Source: Stomatobaculum longum (lineage in GTDB: Bacteria; Bacillota; Clostridia; Lachnospirales; Lachnospiraceae). From it: DNA of 64,000 bases. The stretch spans positions 99,877-163,876 of the forward strand of contig JH590865.1 in NCBI GenBank assembly GCA_000242235.1. Direction: 5' to 3'. Of the stretch, positions 56,001 through 64,000 are shown in pieces. How positions within the stretch are numbered: position 1 is the stretch's first letter; each line of letters begins with the position of its first letter. The position numbers were made by a program, and so were the translations under genes. The notes beneath the pieces are model-generated. The model was given only the letters and a program-made list of their open reading frames with translations. It searched no databases and was not told where the DNA came from.

Positions 56001-59000
56001 ACGCCGCCGCTCGGCTATGATGTCGCGGACTTCGAGGTCATCGACGGCAATGTCGCGAGCACACCGACCACGCCGGATAACCTCGTGAACGCGATTCGCG
56101 ATGCGGATCTGAACGGCAACCAGTTCACGGCGATTATGCCGAACCAGAATGTCAAGATTCGGATTTACTGCATGCCGAACGGCACGGGTGTTCCGCTGGT
56201 CGTGGACTACAGAGACGCAGGCAGTCTGGACACGGCATTGCAGGTGCTCCGTCCGCAGAAGATTGAGACCAAGCCGATTGCAGGTGCCGACAGCGAGGAA
56301 CTGCCGGAAATTTACGGTTACTACTACGGTAGCAACGAGCCGGCCGGCGCGGTGACGCCGACAACGGGTGTCACGGGCAGCTTCCAGTATGCGATGGCGC
56401 CTTACAGCTACAACTATACGATGCCGTCCGGCGAGCTGGATCTCCTGCTCACCTACCACAGAGATCCGTCGAAGTGGGTCAAGCTCACCTACCTCCCGGG
56501 TAACGGCGGCACGCTCGGCGCAGATCCGGCCAAGGTATCCCCGGATGTGCACGCGGGCAGCGCAAGCGGCAGCTACGAAGTCGATGTCACGAAGCAGGGC
56601 GCGAGCGCCGCGGAGGGCTATAGCTTTGCGGAAGTCAAAACCAAGCGTCTGGTGCCGACGGTCACGGCGGCGGATGCGCCGTACTACCGCTTCAAGGGCT
56701 TCATTGTCAACGACAACGGCAACGGCGTTCTGGACAGCGGCGAGCATCTGGTCGCGGACAACGAGCAGTTCCCGGCCGACACGACGCTCACAGCCTGCTA
56801 CGAGGAAGATCCGGCTTACTGGATCGACATCCTGTTTGCGCCTTACGACAGCAATACCATCCAGAATCCGGGTGCGCTGCTGACCGCGCACTTAAAGAAG
56901 GATAAGATCTGGGGTGATGCGCTTCCGACCGCTTCGCTCGCGTTCCACGGCATTGTGAACTATGTCTTTGACGGCTGGTACGATCTCGCGGGACACAAGA
57001 TGGCGCTTACCGATACGCTCGAAAACGGCGGCATTTACCGCGCGAAATATGTGCCGGATCCGCTGGTCTTCGGTCTCCCGGCGCGCAGTCTGGACGCTGC
57101 GGGCAGCATTGACAGCCAAGGCAAGGGCAGAGTCACGGCGTATGACACAAAGCCGGGCTACAAGTACATTCTGACCGATCTCGACGGCCATGTGGTCGAT
57201 GTGCAGAATGGCACGACCGGCAGAACATACTTTGACAACAAGACACCGGGCACGCGCTACAAAGTCTACGAGGCGACCGGTGATGTCGCGGTCAATCCGG
57301 GCGACGACATCACCAATGTGATTGCCGCAAACCCGGCAGCGCCGAATTCCAGAATCGGCGATCCGACCGAAGTTCTGATTCCGGTTGTCGAGACTAATTA
57401 TCAGGTGACCTACGACCCGACCGATGAGACCGAGGGCAGCGTGGTGCTCACCATCGATCCGGCAGACCGCGATGCCGACTATGCGTTGATTGATGCGAGC
57501 GGCAATGTCGTGACGACGCCGGAGACGCAGGCGGACGGCTGGCAGGCCGGAACGCCGGGCGCGATTCATTTCTCGGGTCTCCGCGCGAACGAAACCTATA
57601 CGGTGGTCGCGAGACCGCACGGCAGAAACGATATTACGGTACTGAGCAGACTGCCGGATGGCACACAGCTTCTCATGGCACCGGCCGGTGAAATCGAAAT
57701 TCCGAAGTTCAGCATCACGACGACGGACGGCGAGAGCCGGATTGACAGTGTGAACGGCGCCGCAATCGGCGCGGCTTACTTTGATGAGGCGCACGCGGGC
57801 GAGGCAGTCGTGCTCACCGCACCGGGGGTCAACAGCGCAGGCGAGCCGTTTAAGACCTGGCGCGTCACGACCGGACAGATTCCGGGCATCAACAGTCAGC
57901 TTAGCAATGCGACGCTGAACTTCACGATGCCGGACACGAACCTCGTGATGACCGCCTACTATGAGCGCAATCTGAACGGCAATGCGCCGGTCGAGGACGA
58001 AGTGCGCGGCGGCAACCCGGGCGAGATGGCGCTGGATCCGAATGCGCTTCCGGGACTTGAGAGCGCGCTGACGACCCCGGATGATCAGGTGCTCATGCAG
58101 GTGAACCACGCGGATGTGCGCTACAAGATTGTCTACAACAAGCGCAAGGTCCCGGCTTCGACCTCGAATGCGCTGAAGAACGACACGGCGAATATCGACG
58201 CGGCAAATCACCCGGCAGCCTTTACCGCGGCCTTTGAAGTGCAGACCAATGTGGAGCGCTATGTGAACGGCCGTCTCGTGAATACGCCGTCCAATGCGAC
58301 CCCGAGAACGTTCCCGACCTATGTGCAGCTCTCGCGCGAGGATGTGAACAATCTCGACTACCAGCTGGTCTACTACGACGCTTCGACCGGCAGCTTCGTG
58401 CCGATGCCGCTGAATCCGGCGGATCCCTATGCGAGCGGCGGTCTGTTTCAATTCACGGCAACCGAAGGCGTGAAGTATTACCTCGTCTACTCGAAGGCCT
58501 TCAAGCTGACCTTCATGAACGAGCGGAATGCGCTGGCTCCCTGGCCGCACTACAGCTTCCTTGTGCGGCGCGGCGAGGCCCCGGAGGATGCCGACTATAC
58601 GACTTTCTATAACACGGTGGAAAATGACACGCCGAGCGGAGCGGATGTGCACCAGGTGGACACGGCGACCGGCGTCGAATACGACTGGAAGGGCTGGAGT
58701 CGTCGGGCAGACCGGCGGAAGCCCGTCGATGTCTTCGATCCGTCCGCGCCGATCCGGAAGCGCACCATCATCTACGGCTACTGGGAGAACAATAAGGCCG
58801 TGCTCGATCAGGCGAGAACGGATCTCGACGATGTGATTCGGCGGGCACAGCGTCTTGCGGACGACTTCTTCCTGAAGCGCCGCGAGACAGCGGATTTGCT
58901 GCGCGGTGTGCCGGGACAGTTCACCGGCTTAAACGAAGTGATCGCGTTTGCGGAGCGGACCAACCCGAGACCTACGGCGGCCGAGATTGCGGCAAAGATT

Positions 59001-59756
59001 GCGGAGCTCGAGCACACGATTGCAATCTTTGAGGCAAAGTTGAATCCGCGGTACGCGAACTACGGTGCGATTCAGAACAATCGCCTCTCCGGCGGCACCG
59101 GCGGTGGCGGCGGCCGCGGCAACGGAAACGGCGGCGGTGCCGGTCGCGGCAGAACCGTGAGCGGCGGCAGCCTCAGCACGGCGGGCGGTCCGAACCTGAT
59201 CGGTCGGGAGGCCTTTGTTGCGGACTATGAGCCGAGCTATACCGTCGGCACGAACGGGAACTGGCAGCTTGTGAACCCGGAGCACGCGGAGTGGATCTTT
59301 ACGCTGAACGGCGGCATCCGTCTGGTGGGACGCTGGGCAAAGCTGGACTACGCAAACGGCGACCGGACGAAGAACGGCTGGTATCACTTCAACTCCCACG
59401 GCATCATGGATTTCGGCTGGTTCAAGGATGAGAAGGGTGACTGGTACTACTGCAACACCGAGCACGACGGCTGGCTCGGCAAGATGCAGTATGGCTGGCA
59501 TTTTGACGAAGTGGACAAACACTGGTATTATCTGGATTCGACGACAGGCGTGATGCTGACAGGCTGGCAGGAGATCAACGGCAAGTGGTACTACTTCACC
59601 CCGGAGACGACCGCGTACACCTACGAGTACGATGCGGTCAACGAGAAGTGGTTCTACAAGGCGGGGAACACGGTTCGCCCGCACGGCTCCATGTATGTCA
59701 ATGAGACCACGCCGGACGGCTATCGCGTCGATGCAAACGGCGCATGGCAGCGTTGA
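53058..59756 (+). CDS. Giant secreted adhesin-like protein with C-terminal wall-binding repeats
   Basis: The 2232-residue protein has a signal peptide (basic start, LAGLLSLTTALTLLAPG, cleavage near AQA-A43). Residues ~45-330 form a unique N-terminal domain. ~334-620 look like a parallel beta-helix (IYISSAHGADTNNGNFDAPV, repeated short strands). Several InlB/Listeria-Bacteroides-type beta-grasp repeats follow (VKFDGNGGTPSPITL near 758, LTYLPGNGGTLGADP near 1139, FKGFIVNDNGNGVLD), then fibronectin-like modules (YILTDLDGHVVDVQNG, YALIDASGNVVTTPE). A helical stretch (~1912-2000), a Gly-rich linker and C-terminal cell-wall-binding repeats (WYYFTPETTAY, KGDWYYCNTEHDGWLG) end it. No LPxTG motif. AGAAAGGAGTGAGAG precedes the ATG. 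It likely mediates adhesion while bound to wall polymers. Confidence 0.85.
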   Translation: MKKATGKRRKGLGRRFLAGLLSLTTALTLLAPGGGGLLTAQAATELQPETLPATESTDNMESSWKVSGDFGEGGVTSYRYNMSGINRDNTRQSITYQEYGIPLYLVMPAANVNSNFLILQQSGGYNPTSLVTTGGNQFYIAKLGQRQAELSAGNALPAGQNQNMNPLIAKNGAVETTRFGGASDHRTVESLVKTTANGKYMIADYYFYGREDIPAAGQDFYVSMAYDFQVNNSLQKDMVVTDRGFYARKHGENATVNVILKDDNLGVTASDSKWIGGFNSRIQRSLTTGVEGTSMTMAQITGKKLSNADYSISYSWKIRLHPGETLHKRVAYTYAEAAIYISSAHGADTNNGNFDAPVKTFARALQLSQNKNATIFIEDYNVTDSGPMVIGSGAGSGTLTITSADITSGGTSIGFGAGTQTIQSPSGSTAALFENNQSARPVTIDDLTFQGNGSETEPLLKNTASAGVLNLGAKLTVTGAGNGALDIKGGTVSTTATSDAESSMPVTITGNKGYLETVTPPGGGAAEQKKRGAVSFQGGSLKLAGAVNISGNTMEKPSPVAGAPNIQEPKNLYVKDGLHVDATAPLRSGSTVGFTTEKLPDPNQQIETIQITGQPGNATCFTKDEPSVGVLKWLKKDASGQIIGVGLEARAQKVERVVVDLDGNPIAHAPAFGGTNPEDLTIGATFSYAASTVPGHYQTGGTDQRPKFTANGTEWLFDSIVTDPSNKITAAQTDATTGAVTDAEVPEDGLKIYYRYKKNIGKVKFDGNGGTPSPITLSGSGSTTGTTPVVSRYGYKITKWTLDQAGTNPSNVLTVNPTTGQAVFTFESGEKTYYAQWEYDTSITFDLNAMYSNADGSINFQTLSPVTTPIGSTTAVGIKHIHGYQPDPSQTLSVITPQLSTSGTSPEAAWELTGTPRQFKIYHMPGQDTTVDLHYVLGTAESDKSDFAVEYYSGTAAAPGALLKTDAPVRYFPETAIAYTVTPPLGYDVADFEVIDGNVASTPTTPDNLVNAIRDADLNGNQFTAIMPNQNVKIRIYCMPNGTGVPLVVDYRDAGSLDTALQVLRPQKIETKPIAGADSEELPEIYGYYYGSNEPAGAVTPTTGVTGSFQYAMAPYSYNYTMPSGELDLLLTYHRDPSKWVKLTYLPGNGGTLGADPAKVSPDVHAGSASGSYEVDVTKQGASAAEGYSFAEVKTKRLVPTVTAADAPYYRFKGFIVNDNGNGVLDSGEHLVADNEQFPADTTLTACYEEDPAYWIDILFAPYDSNTIQNPGALLTAHLKKDKIWGDALPTASLAFHGIVNYVFDGWYDLAGHKMALTDTLENGGIYRAKYVPDPLVFGLPARSLDAAGSIDSQGKGRVTAYDTKPGYKYILTDLDGHVVDVQNGTTGRTYFDNKTPGTRYKVYEATGDVAVNPGDDITNVIAANPAAPNSRIGDPTEVLIPVVETNYQVTYDPTDETEGSVVLTIDPADRDADYALIDASGNVVTTPETQADGWQAGTPGAIHFSGLRANETYTVVARPHGRNDITVLSRLPDGTQLLMAPAGEIEIPKFSITTTDGESRIDSVNGAAIGAAYFDEAHAGEAVVLTAPGVNSAGEPFKTWRVTTGQIPGINSQLSNATLNFTMPDTNLVMTAYYERNLNGNAPVEDEVRGGNPGEMALDPNALPGLESALTTPDDQVLMQVNHADVRYKIVYNKRKVPASTSNALKNDTANIDAANHPAAFTAAFEVQTNVERYVNGRLVNTPSNATPRTFPTYVQLSREDVNNLDYQLVYYDASTGSFVPMPLNPADPYASGGLFQFTATEGVKYYLVYSKAFKLTFMNERNALAPWPHYSFLVRRGEAPEDADYTTFYNTVENDTPSGADVHQVDTATGVEYDWKGWSRRADRRKPVDVFDPSAPIRKRTIIYGYWENNKAVLDQARTDLDDVIRRAQRLADDFFLKRRETADLLRGVPGQFTGLNEVIAFAERTNPRPTAAEIAAKIAELEHTIAIFEAKLNPRYANYGAIQNNRLSGGTGGGGGRGNGNGGGAGRGRTVSGGSLSTAGGPNLIGREAFVADYEPSYTVGTNGNWQLVNPEHAEWIFTLNGGIRLVGRWAKLDYANGDRTKNGWYHFNSHGIMDFGWFKDEKGDWYYCNTEHDGWLGKMQYGWHFDEVDKHWYYLDSTTGVMLTGWQEINGKWYYFTPETTAYTYEYDAVNEKWFYKAGNTVRPHGSMYVNETTPDGYRVDANGAWQR

Positions 59757-59759
59757 ATA

Positions 59760-59786
59760 TATCGGGGCACCGCTTCGGTGCCCCGA
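59760..59786 (+). other. Intercistronic hairpin between the two adhesin genes
   Basis: A perfect stem, ATCGGGGCACCG pairing with CGGTGCCCCGAT around a CTT-type loop, starts four bases after the first adhesin stop. No T run follows (ATAGATAGG), so it may stabilise or partly attenuate a joint mRNA rather than terminate it fully. Confidence 0.6.
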
Positions 59787-59802
59787 TAGATAGGAGAACA
59801 GA

Positions 59803-62800
59803 ATGAAACGACACAAACTGAGAAAGAGGGCATTGACCGCGCTCCTCGCGCTGAGTCTGTTCTCGACCCAGCTGCTGACGGCACAGGCGGCAGGCGCGAC
59901 GGACTACTCGGTGTATGAAAACGCCGGAGAACACGGCTACTCCGGACCGTCGGGAAGTTATACCGCGGGAGATGCGGAGGTCATCTTTGATACTGGTAAC
60001 GGACCGCATGTCACGGCTTCTCCCCTCGCCGGCTGGCACGGCGTCAGCCAGACAAATCGCTTTTATGTCATTCGCGGGCAGGTCGGAAAGCCGTTGAACG
60101 AGATTGCGCCGTTCAATACGGGCATCGCGGCATTCGGTGATTGGCCTACTTCTCTGCCGGGCGGAAAGCCCGCATTGCCCTGGGGGCAGGGGACAACGGC
60201 AGCGCCGAGCTGGACAGGCTATAGTTTTGCCGGCTGGACGAAGCTGATTCCGCAGAGCCAGACCCTTGCGTCGGAGGAAGAGGTCAAGCTGACGCGCGGC
60301 ATGGATCCGGTAATCCCGTACAATAAAAAGACAATCTATCGGGCAAACTGGATGGGCAGCGCGAACTACAAGCTCTTCACGACACACGGCAGAAAAGCGG
60401 ATGCGGCAAGTGAATTTGCGCCCTGGACCTTTGACCGGAGCGATGACGACATTGTGGTTGAGAGCGCTGTGAGCAAGGGCAGTGTGGATCTGCCGGGTTA
60501 TAAAATCACCGGGGTCACGGTGAAGAGCACAGGCTCCACGGATGCAACAAAGACCGCAGCCGCGGACTTCGCGGTCACCGGCGCCTCCGGCCTCGGGCCG
60601 GACGGCGCGGCAATTTCCGGAGACGAGCGCTTCCCGGTGCCGCCGACAATTACGAGTCCGCTGCTTCTGAACAGCAACATGCCGAACCAGAACGTCTCGA
60701 TGCAGTTTGACTACGAGCCGGACACAAACCAGAAGTTCAAGTTCTCGACGAGCTATGTCTATCTGGATTCCTCGAGTGTTGAGAACAGCTTGACGGTGCC
60801 GGACGGCGCGGGCGGCATACTCGGCTCGGCAAAACTCTATGCCGCGGAGAGTGACGGCGCGGGCGTGCAAAACGGCACGACGCGCTTCACGGCGGCGCTG
60901 CTTCCGGATGCAAATAATCCGAAGGACAATACAGCGGCGCATCATCCGAAGTATGTGTTCTACAAGGCGGAAATCATGAGCGGCAAGGAAAAGAAGACGC
61001 TCTCGAAGACCGTCGTGGCCGGTGGCACGGCAGAGACCTTTGTGAGACAGCGGGGTCTCGAGGAGAGCCTCTTCGATCTGCAGATGCCGGCGGATAACGC
61101 GACGTCGCCGACGCCGGTCAGCTTCAAGTGGATGCCGAACCAGGACGTCAAGGTCAAGTACATTTACAAACTGAATCCGGACTACACGAACATGGTCAGC
61201 ATTGTCCTGAAGAGTTCGCGTGACGAAGACGCAAGCGGTTTCGTGGACAACAATGTGCCGCGGCCGATTATCGAGAAGCCGACGGCACCGGGCAGTCTGA
61301 CGACCGTCAGCATCCCCTATGTGCCGAACTACACGGTGGTCAGCGCAATCGCGCTGGATTCCGCGGCACTGACCCAGCAGCCGCATAACCTCACACAGCC
61401 GACCGCAACGACGAGCGGCAGTTTCCAGTACGAGTCGACGACCGATCCGGCGACCATTGTGGTGCGCTATCAGCCGAATCCGAGCGCCTTTGCGAAGGTC
61501 TATTACACCGCGAAGACGGAGGGCGGCGGCACCGGCGGCTCGCTCAGCGGCGTACTCGTACAGCAGATGACGATGCCGAAGACCTACACGCTCGACGAAC
61601 TGCTCACGCTGCACGGGATTTCGGCGACACCGGCCACCGGCTATCTCGGCGACGGCTGGTACAAGGCAAACGCCAGCGGGACTGCGCCGGACGGACCGAA
61701 GCTGAGCGGAACAGACTCGCTTTCGGTTACGGCTGCGGGGCCGAATAAGTACATCTATGTGTTCAAAAAGAACCCGGCCGACTGGGGCACGGTGCGCTTC
61801 TTCAGCGGGGCGAACGGCAGCATCAGCGGCACGGCGGTGCAATCGGTGTTAAAGAATACGGCGCTCAGCAGCCTGGCACCGACGGTCACGGCGAACACCG
61901 GATATCAGTTCGAGGGCTGGTATGACAACGCCGGGAATCTCGTGTCGACGGATCAGAACTTCGGCAGTCTGACGGTGCAGGGCAATGCGAGCTATACCGC
62001 GCACTTTGTCCTGATCGCAGCGCTCAGCGACACGGTTTTTGCGGTGCCGAATGTGGACGCAAGTGTCAGCGGCGCGGACGGCACGGGACAGCTTCGAGTC
62101 AACACGCCGAATATCTCGCGCGTCTATACGGTCACGGATCTGAACGGCAATGTGGTCGCGACAATGACGGGACTTGCGCTCTCGACAGGCAGCTTTACAG
62201 GCCTCCGTCCGGGGCAGCCCTATCATATCTATGAGCTCGCATCCGACCAGAACCCGGCGGCCGGAACCAATATTTCCGCGGTTCCGGCCAATAAGAAGGG
62301 ACCGGAGGCGCTCGCGGTGATTCCGGCAACACAGCCGAACCTCACGGCAGTGCCGGATCCCTCGAACAACACAGCTTCGATCACAGTCAACCCGGCGGAT
62401 GCAAACAGCCAGTATGCGCTCGTTGACGATGCGGGCAATGCGGTCGCACCGGGCTTTGTGAGTCCGGGCGCCGGCGGCGTGGTCTTCACGGGGCTTGACC
62501 CGACGAGAAGTTATACGGTTGTCGCACAGCCGAACGGCAGCGCACAGAACCCGGTGGCAAATGCGGCGGCGGGATACGGCACGACCGTTCCGGCGGCGAC
62601 ACAGAGCGCTGCGGTCGCAAACGACACCTTCACGGTTAAGGTCCATAACGACCCGGCAAACAGCGGCCGCCTGCTCCTGCACACGAGAGACAGCGCAACG
62701 CTCCAGGTCTCGGATGAGAAAGAAATCGACGATGCCAAGAGCGGCGACATTGTGATGCTCTCGGCCGATGCGACCGACAGCACCGGTGCGGCTTTTGTGC

Positions 62801-64000
62801 GCTGGCAGCTCCTTGGCGGCAGTGTGCTCGGCTTTAATCCGGCGCTGCGCAGTCAGAGTGTCACGGTGAGCGGCAACGCGGTCTTCGAGCCGATTTATCA
62901 GAGTGTAATCGGCGCGAATCAGGTGGAACTGCAGGTTTCGTCGAGCGACAACGGTTTCGGCGTCGCGGAGAACATCCGCCGGACAAAGCAGGATGCACTC
63001 AACAGCCCGCAGCTTCCGGAGGACAATGTCTGGGCGACCAACAGCAACGCGACTTACACCATCAAGCTCCAGAAGGGTGCGCCGAGTGCGGATGTCAGAC
63101 AGGCGGTTTCGCAGGCCGACGGAAACAGCGGCGAGGCTTCGTTCCGCTTCGGCTGGATGCTCGACGTGAAACTGTTCCGCAGCCTGACCAGAACGGCCGA
63201 CGGCGCGGTCTTAAACCGCCCGGTACCGGAAGATGCGGTGGCGCGGATTGCGGACTTTACAATTACGACAGCCCTGAACACGGCGGCAATCGGTAAGACC
63301 GACTACGCGCTCTATGCCGTCCGAAAAGATGCGAGCGGTGCCCTGACGGCAGTGGATTTGAGCTCGCAGCTTCCGGCGGACTTTGCGACCAACCCGGGGG
63401 CGATTTACGAGCTCCCGGCGGAAATCGGCGACAAGCTCGTCCTGACCTATCATAAGGCGGTGAAGTTCCGCATCATCGACGGCAGAACGGCGAGCAACAA
63501 TGTGACCGTGTTGCTCCGGAAGGGTTCGGCGCCCGCGGCGAATACAGCCTATACGGCGCTGCCGCTCGACTTCACGCAGAACCTCGACAACGGCAAGTAC
63601 CGCTTCGTAGGTCTCTCGAAGACGGCGGGCAGTTATACGGCCTTTGATCCGGCGACGGATGCGGTCAACACGGATTTGACAGTTTACGCGTACTATGAGG
63701 TGGATCCGGCCTGGACGGCGGCGCGCGCGGCACTCGATGCGAGTCGCGCGACGGGCACGGCGGCACTCCCGAATGTCTCCGACCCGACGCTCGCGGCAGC
63801 CTTGCAGGCGGCCTTGAACAATGCGGCGGCAGTGTCGAATGCGACGGCACCTTCCTCCTCGATTGCGGCTATGCTTGCGGCACAGGTCGCCCTGGATCAG
63901 GCAATTCACGATGCGAGTGTGGCGCCGACGCCCGCACCTGCGCCCACTCCGACGCCGACCCCGACCCCGACCCCGGTTCCGACGCCGGGCGGCGGCGGCA
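59803..64000 (+). CDS. Second giant adhesin-like protein (3' end beyond the window)
   Basis: The frame is open from ATG 59803 (TAGGAGAACAGA upstream) to the window end, 1399 complete codons. The signal peptide is MKRHKLRKRALTALLALSLF followed by STQLLTAQAAG. Repeated beta-grasp modules follow (FEGWYDNAGNLVSTDQNF, and GYSFAGWTKL near residue 140). Fibronectin-like pairs resemble those of the upstream protein (YTVTDLNGNVVATMTG, YALVDDAGNAVAPGF). It ends here with an alanine-rich helical stretch and a proline-threonine linker (PTPTPTPTPV, then PGGGG). By analogy with the preceding paralogue, cell-wall-binding repeats are expected just beyond the edge. Antisense open frames in this region are shadows. 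Confidence 0.85.
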   Translation, partial: MKRHKLRKRALTALLALSLFSTQLLTAQAAGATDYSVYENAGEHGYSGPSGSYTAGDAEVIFDTGNGPHVTASPLAGWHGVSQTNRFYVIRGQVGKPLNEIAPFNTGIAAFGDWPTSLPGGKPALPWGQGTTAAPSWTGYSFAGWTKLIPQSQTLASEEEVKLTRGMDPVIPYNKKTIYRANWMGSANYKLFTTHGRKADAASEFAPWTFDRSDDDIVVESAVSKGSVDLPGYKITGVTVKSTGSTDATKTAAADFAVTGASGLGPDGAAISGDERFPVPPTITSPLLLNSNMPNQNVSMQFDYEPDTNQKFKFSTSYVYLDSSSVENSLTVPDGAGGILGSAKLYAAESDGAGVQNGTTRFTAALLPDANNPKDNTAAHHPKYVFYKAEIMSGKEKKTLSKTVVAGGTAETFVRQRGLEESLFDLQMPADNATSPTPVSFKWMPNQDVKVKYIYKLNPDYTNMVSIVLKSSRDEDASGFVDNNVPRPIIEKPTAPGSLTTVSIPYVPNYTVVSAIALDSAALTQQPHNLTQPTATTSGSFQYESTTDPATIVVRYQPNPSAFAKVYYTAKTEGGGTGGSLSGVLVQQMTMPKTYTLDELLTLHGISATPATGYLGDGWYKANASGTAPDGPKLSGTDSLSVTAAGPNKYIYVFKKNPADWGTVRFFSGANGSISGTAVQSVLKNTALSSLAPTVTANTGYQFEGWYDNAGNLVSTDQNFGSLTVQGNASYTAHFVLIAALSDTVFAVPNVDASVSGADGTGQLRVNTPNISRVYTVTDLNGNVVATMTGLALSTGSFTGLRPGQPYHIYELASDQNPAAGTNISAVPANKKGPEALAVIPATQPNLTAVPDPSNNTASITVNPADANSQYALVDDAGNAVAPGFVSPGAGGVVFTGLDPTRSYTVVAQPNGSAQNPVANAAAGYGTTVPAATQSAAVANDTFTVKVHNDPANSGRLLLHTRDSATLQVSDEKEIDDAKSGDIVMLSADATDSTGAAFVRWQLLGGSVLGFNPALRSQSVTVSGNAVFEPIYQSVIGANQVELQVSSSDNGFGVAENIRRTKQDALNSPQLPEDNVWATNSNATYTIKLQKGAPSADVRQAVSQADGNSGEASFRFGWMLDVKLFRSLTRTADGAVLNRPVPEDAVARIADFTITTALNTAAIGKTDYALYAVRKDASGALTAVDLSSQLPADFATNPGAIYELPAEIGDKLVLTYHKAVKFRIIDGRTASNNVTVLLRKGSAPAANTAYTALPLDFTQNLDNGKYRFVGLSKTAGSYTAFDPATDAVNTDLTVYAYYEVDPAWTAARAALDASRATGTAALPNVSDPTLAAALQAALNNAAAVSNATAPSSSIAAMLAAQVALDQAIHDASVAPTPAPAPTPTPTPTPTPVPTPGGGG

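Noticed and set aside
56892..58652. 586-codon minus-strand frame inside the first adhesin, and a 714-codon one at 59698-61842
   Set aside because: Both are Arg/His/Val-rich antisense shadows of GC-rich adhesin genes, without ribosome binding sites or recognisable domains.
59760..59786. Hairpin between the adhesin genes as a full terminator
   Set aside because: The stem is strong but no T tract follows, so it is listed as an intercistronic hairpin instead.

Overview
The window reads as a chromosomal segment of a GC-rich Clostridia member, most likely a Lachnospiraceae relative. This is an inference from gene content, not a database match. Pointers are strong AGGAGG-type ribosome binding sites throughout, a large (Alu-domain) SRP RNA upstream of dnaX-ybaB-recR, a Firmicute-style ribD-ribE-ribBA-ribH operon behind an FMN riboswitch, a clostridial Tad pilus locus with Flp1, DUF5702 and DUF6382 proteins, ChW repeats on a deacetylase, and choline/glucan-type cell-wall-binding repeats on surface proteins. 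No tRNA, rRNA, CRISPR array, insertion sequence or phage gene was recognised.

Layout. 1-6.4 kb: end of a membrane protein gene, oligoendopeptidase F, a YfbR-like nucleotidase, a zinc-type ArsR/HMA/P1B-ATPase efflux operon with its own operator, and a LysR regulator. 6.8-11.3 kb: riboflavin operon (minus strand) under an FMN riboswitch, plus an uncharacterised TIM-barrel protein. 11.3-12.7 kb: LrgA/LrgB holin-like pair. 12.7-24.1 kb: Tad (Flp pilus) genes on the minus strand, split in two by glgB (glycogen branching enzyme) on the plus strand. 24.1-25.1 kb: a gene-free leader holding a tandem array of ~173-bp repeats. 25.1-36.2 kb: HIT protein, rhomboid, murG, mtnN, two uncharacterised membrane/coiled-coil proteins, ROK glucokinase, MBL-fold hydrolase, a two-component system and tadA. 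36.2-44.8 kb: a small membrane protein behind a Pho-box-like array, SRP RNA, then pfkA-dnaX-ybaB-recR, a TPR/low-complexity protein and CvpA. 44.8-51 kb: a membrane protein with a repeat tail, a secreted ChW polysaccharide deacetylase, holA, a cold-shock gene, a chimeric transporter remnant and an Ere-like esterase. 51.3-64 kb: a surface/adhesin locus with a wall-binding-repeat protein whose signal peptide is broken at a G5 tract, a 2232-residue adhesin, and a paralogous adhesin that runs off the window.

How it fits together. Housekeeping blocks (riboflavin, DNA polymerase III clamp loader and recombination, tRNA editing, glycolysis entry, peptidoglycan) alternate with cell-surface systems: the Tad pilus, giant wall-binding adhesins, a wall deacetylase, LrgAB and a membrane-sensing histidine kinase. 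The accessory interest lies in the interrupted Tad locus and its repeat-array leader, the adhesin locus with a possible on/off frameshift, the lysine/alanine-rich tails on GlgB and on a membrane protein, and the transporter fusion remnant behind an orphan operator.
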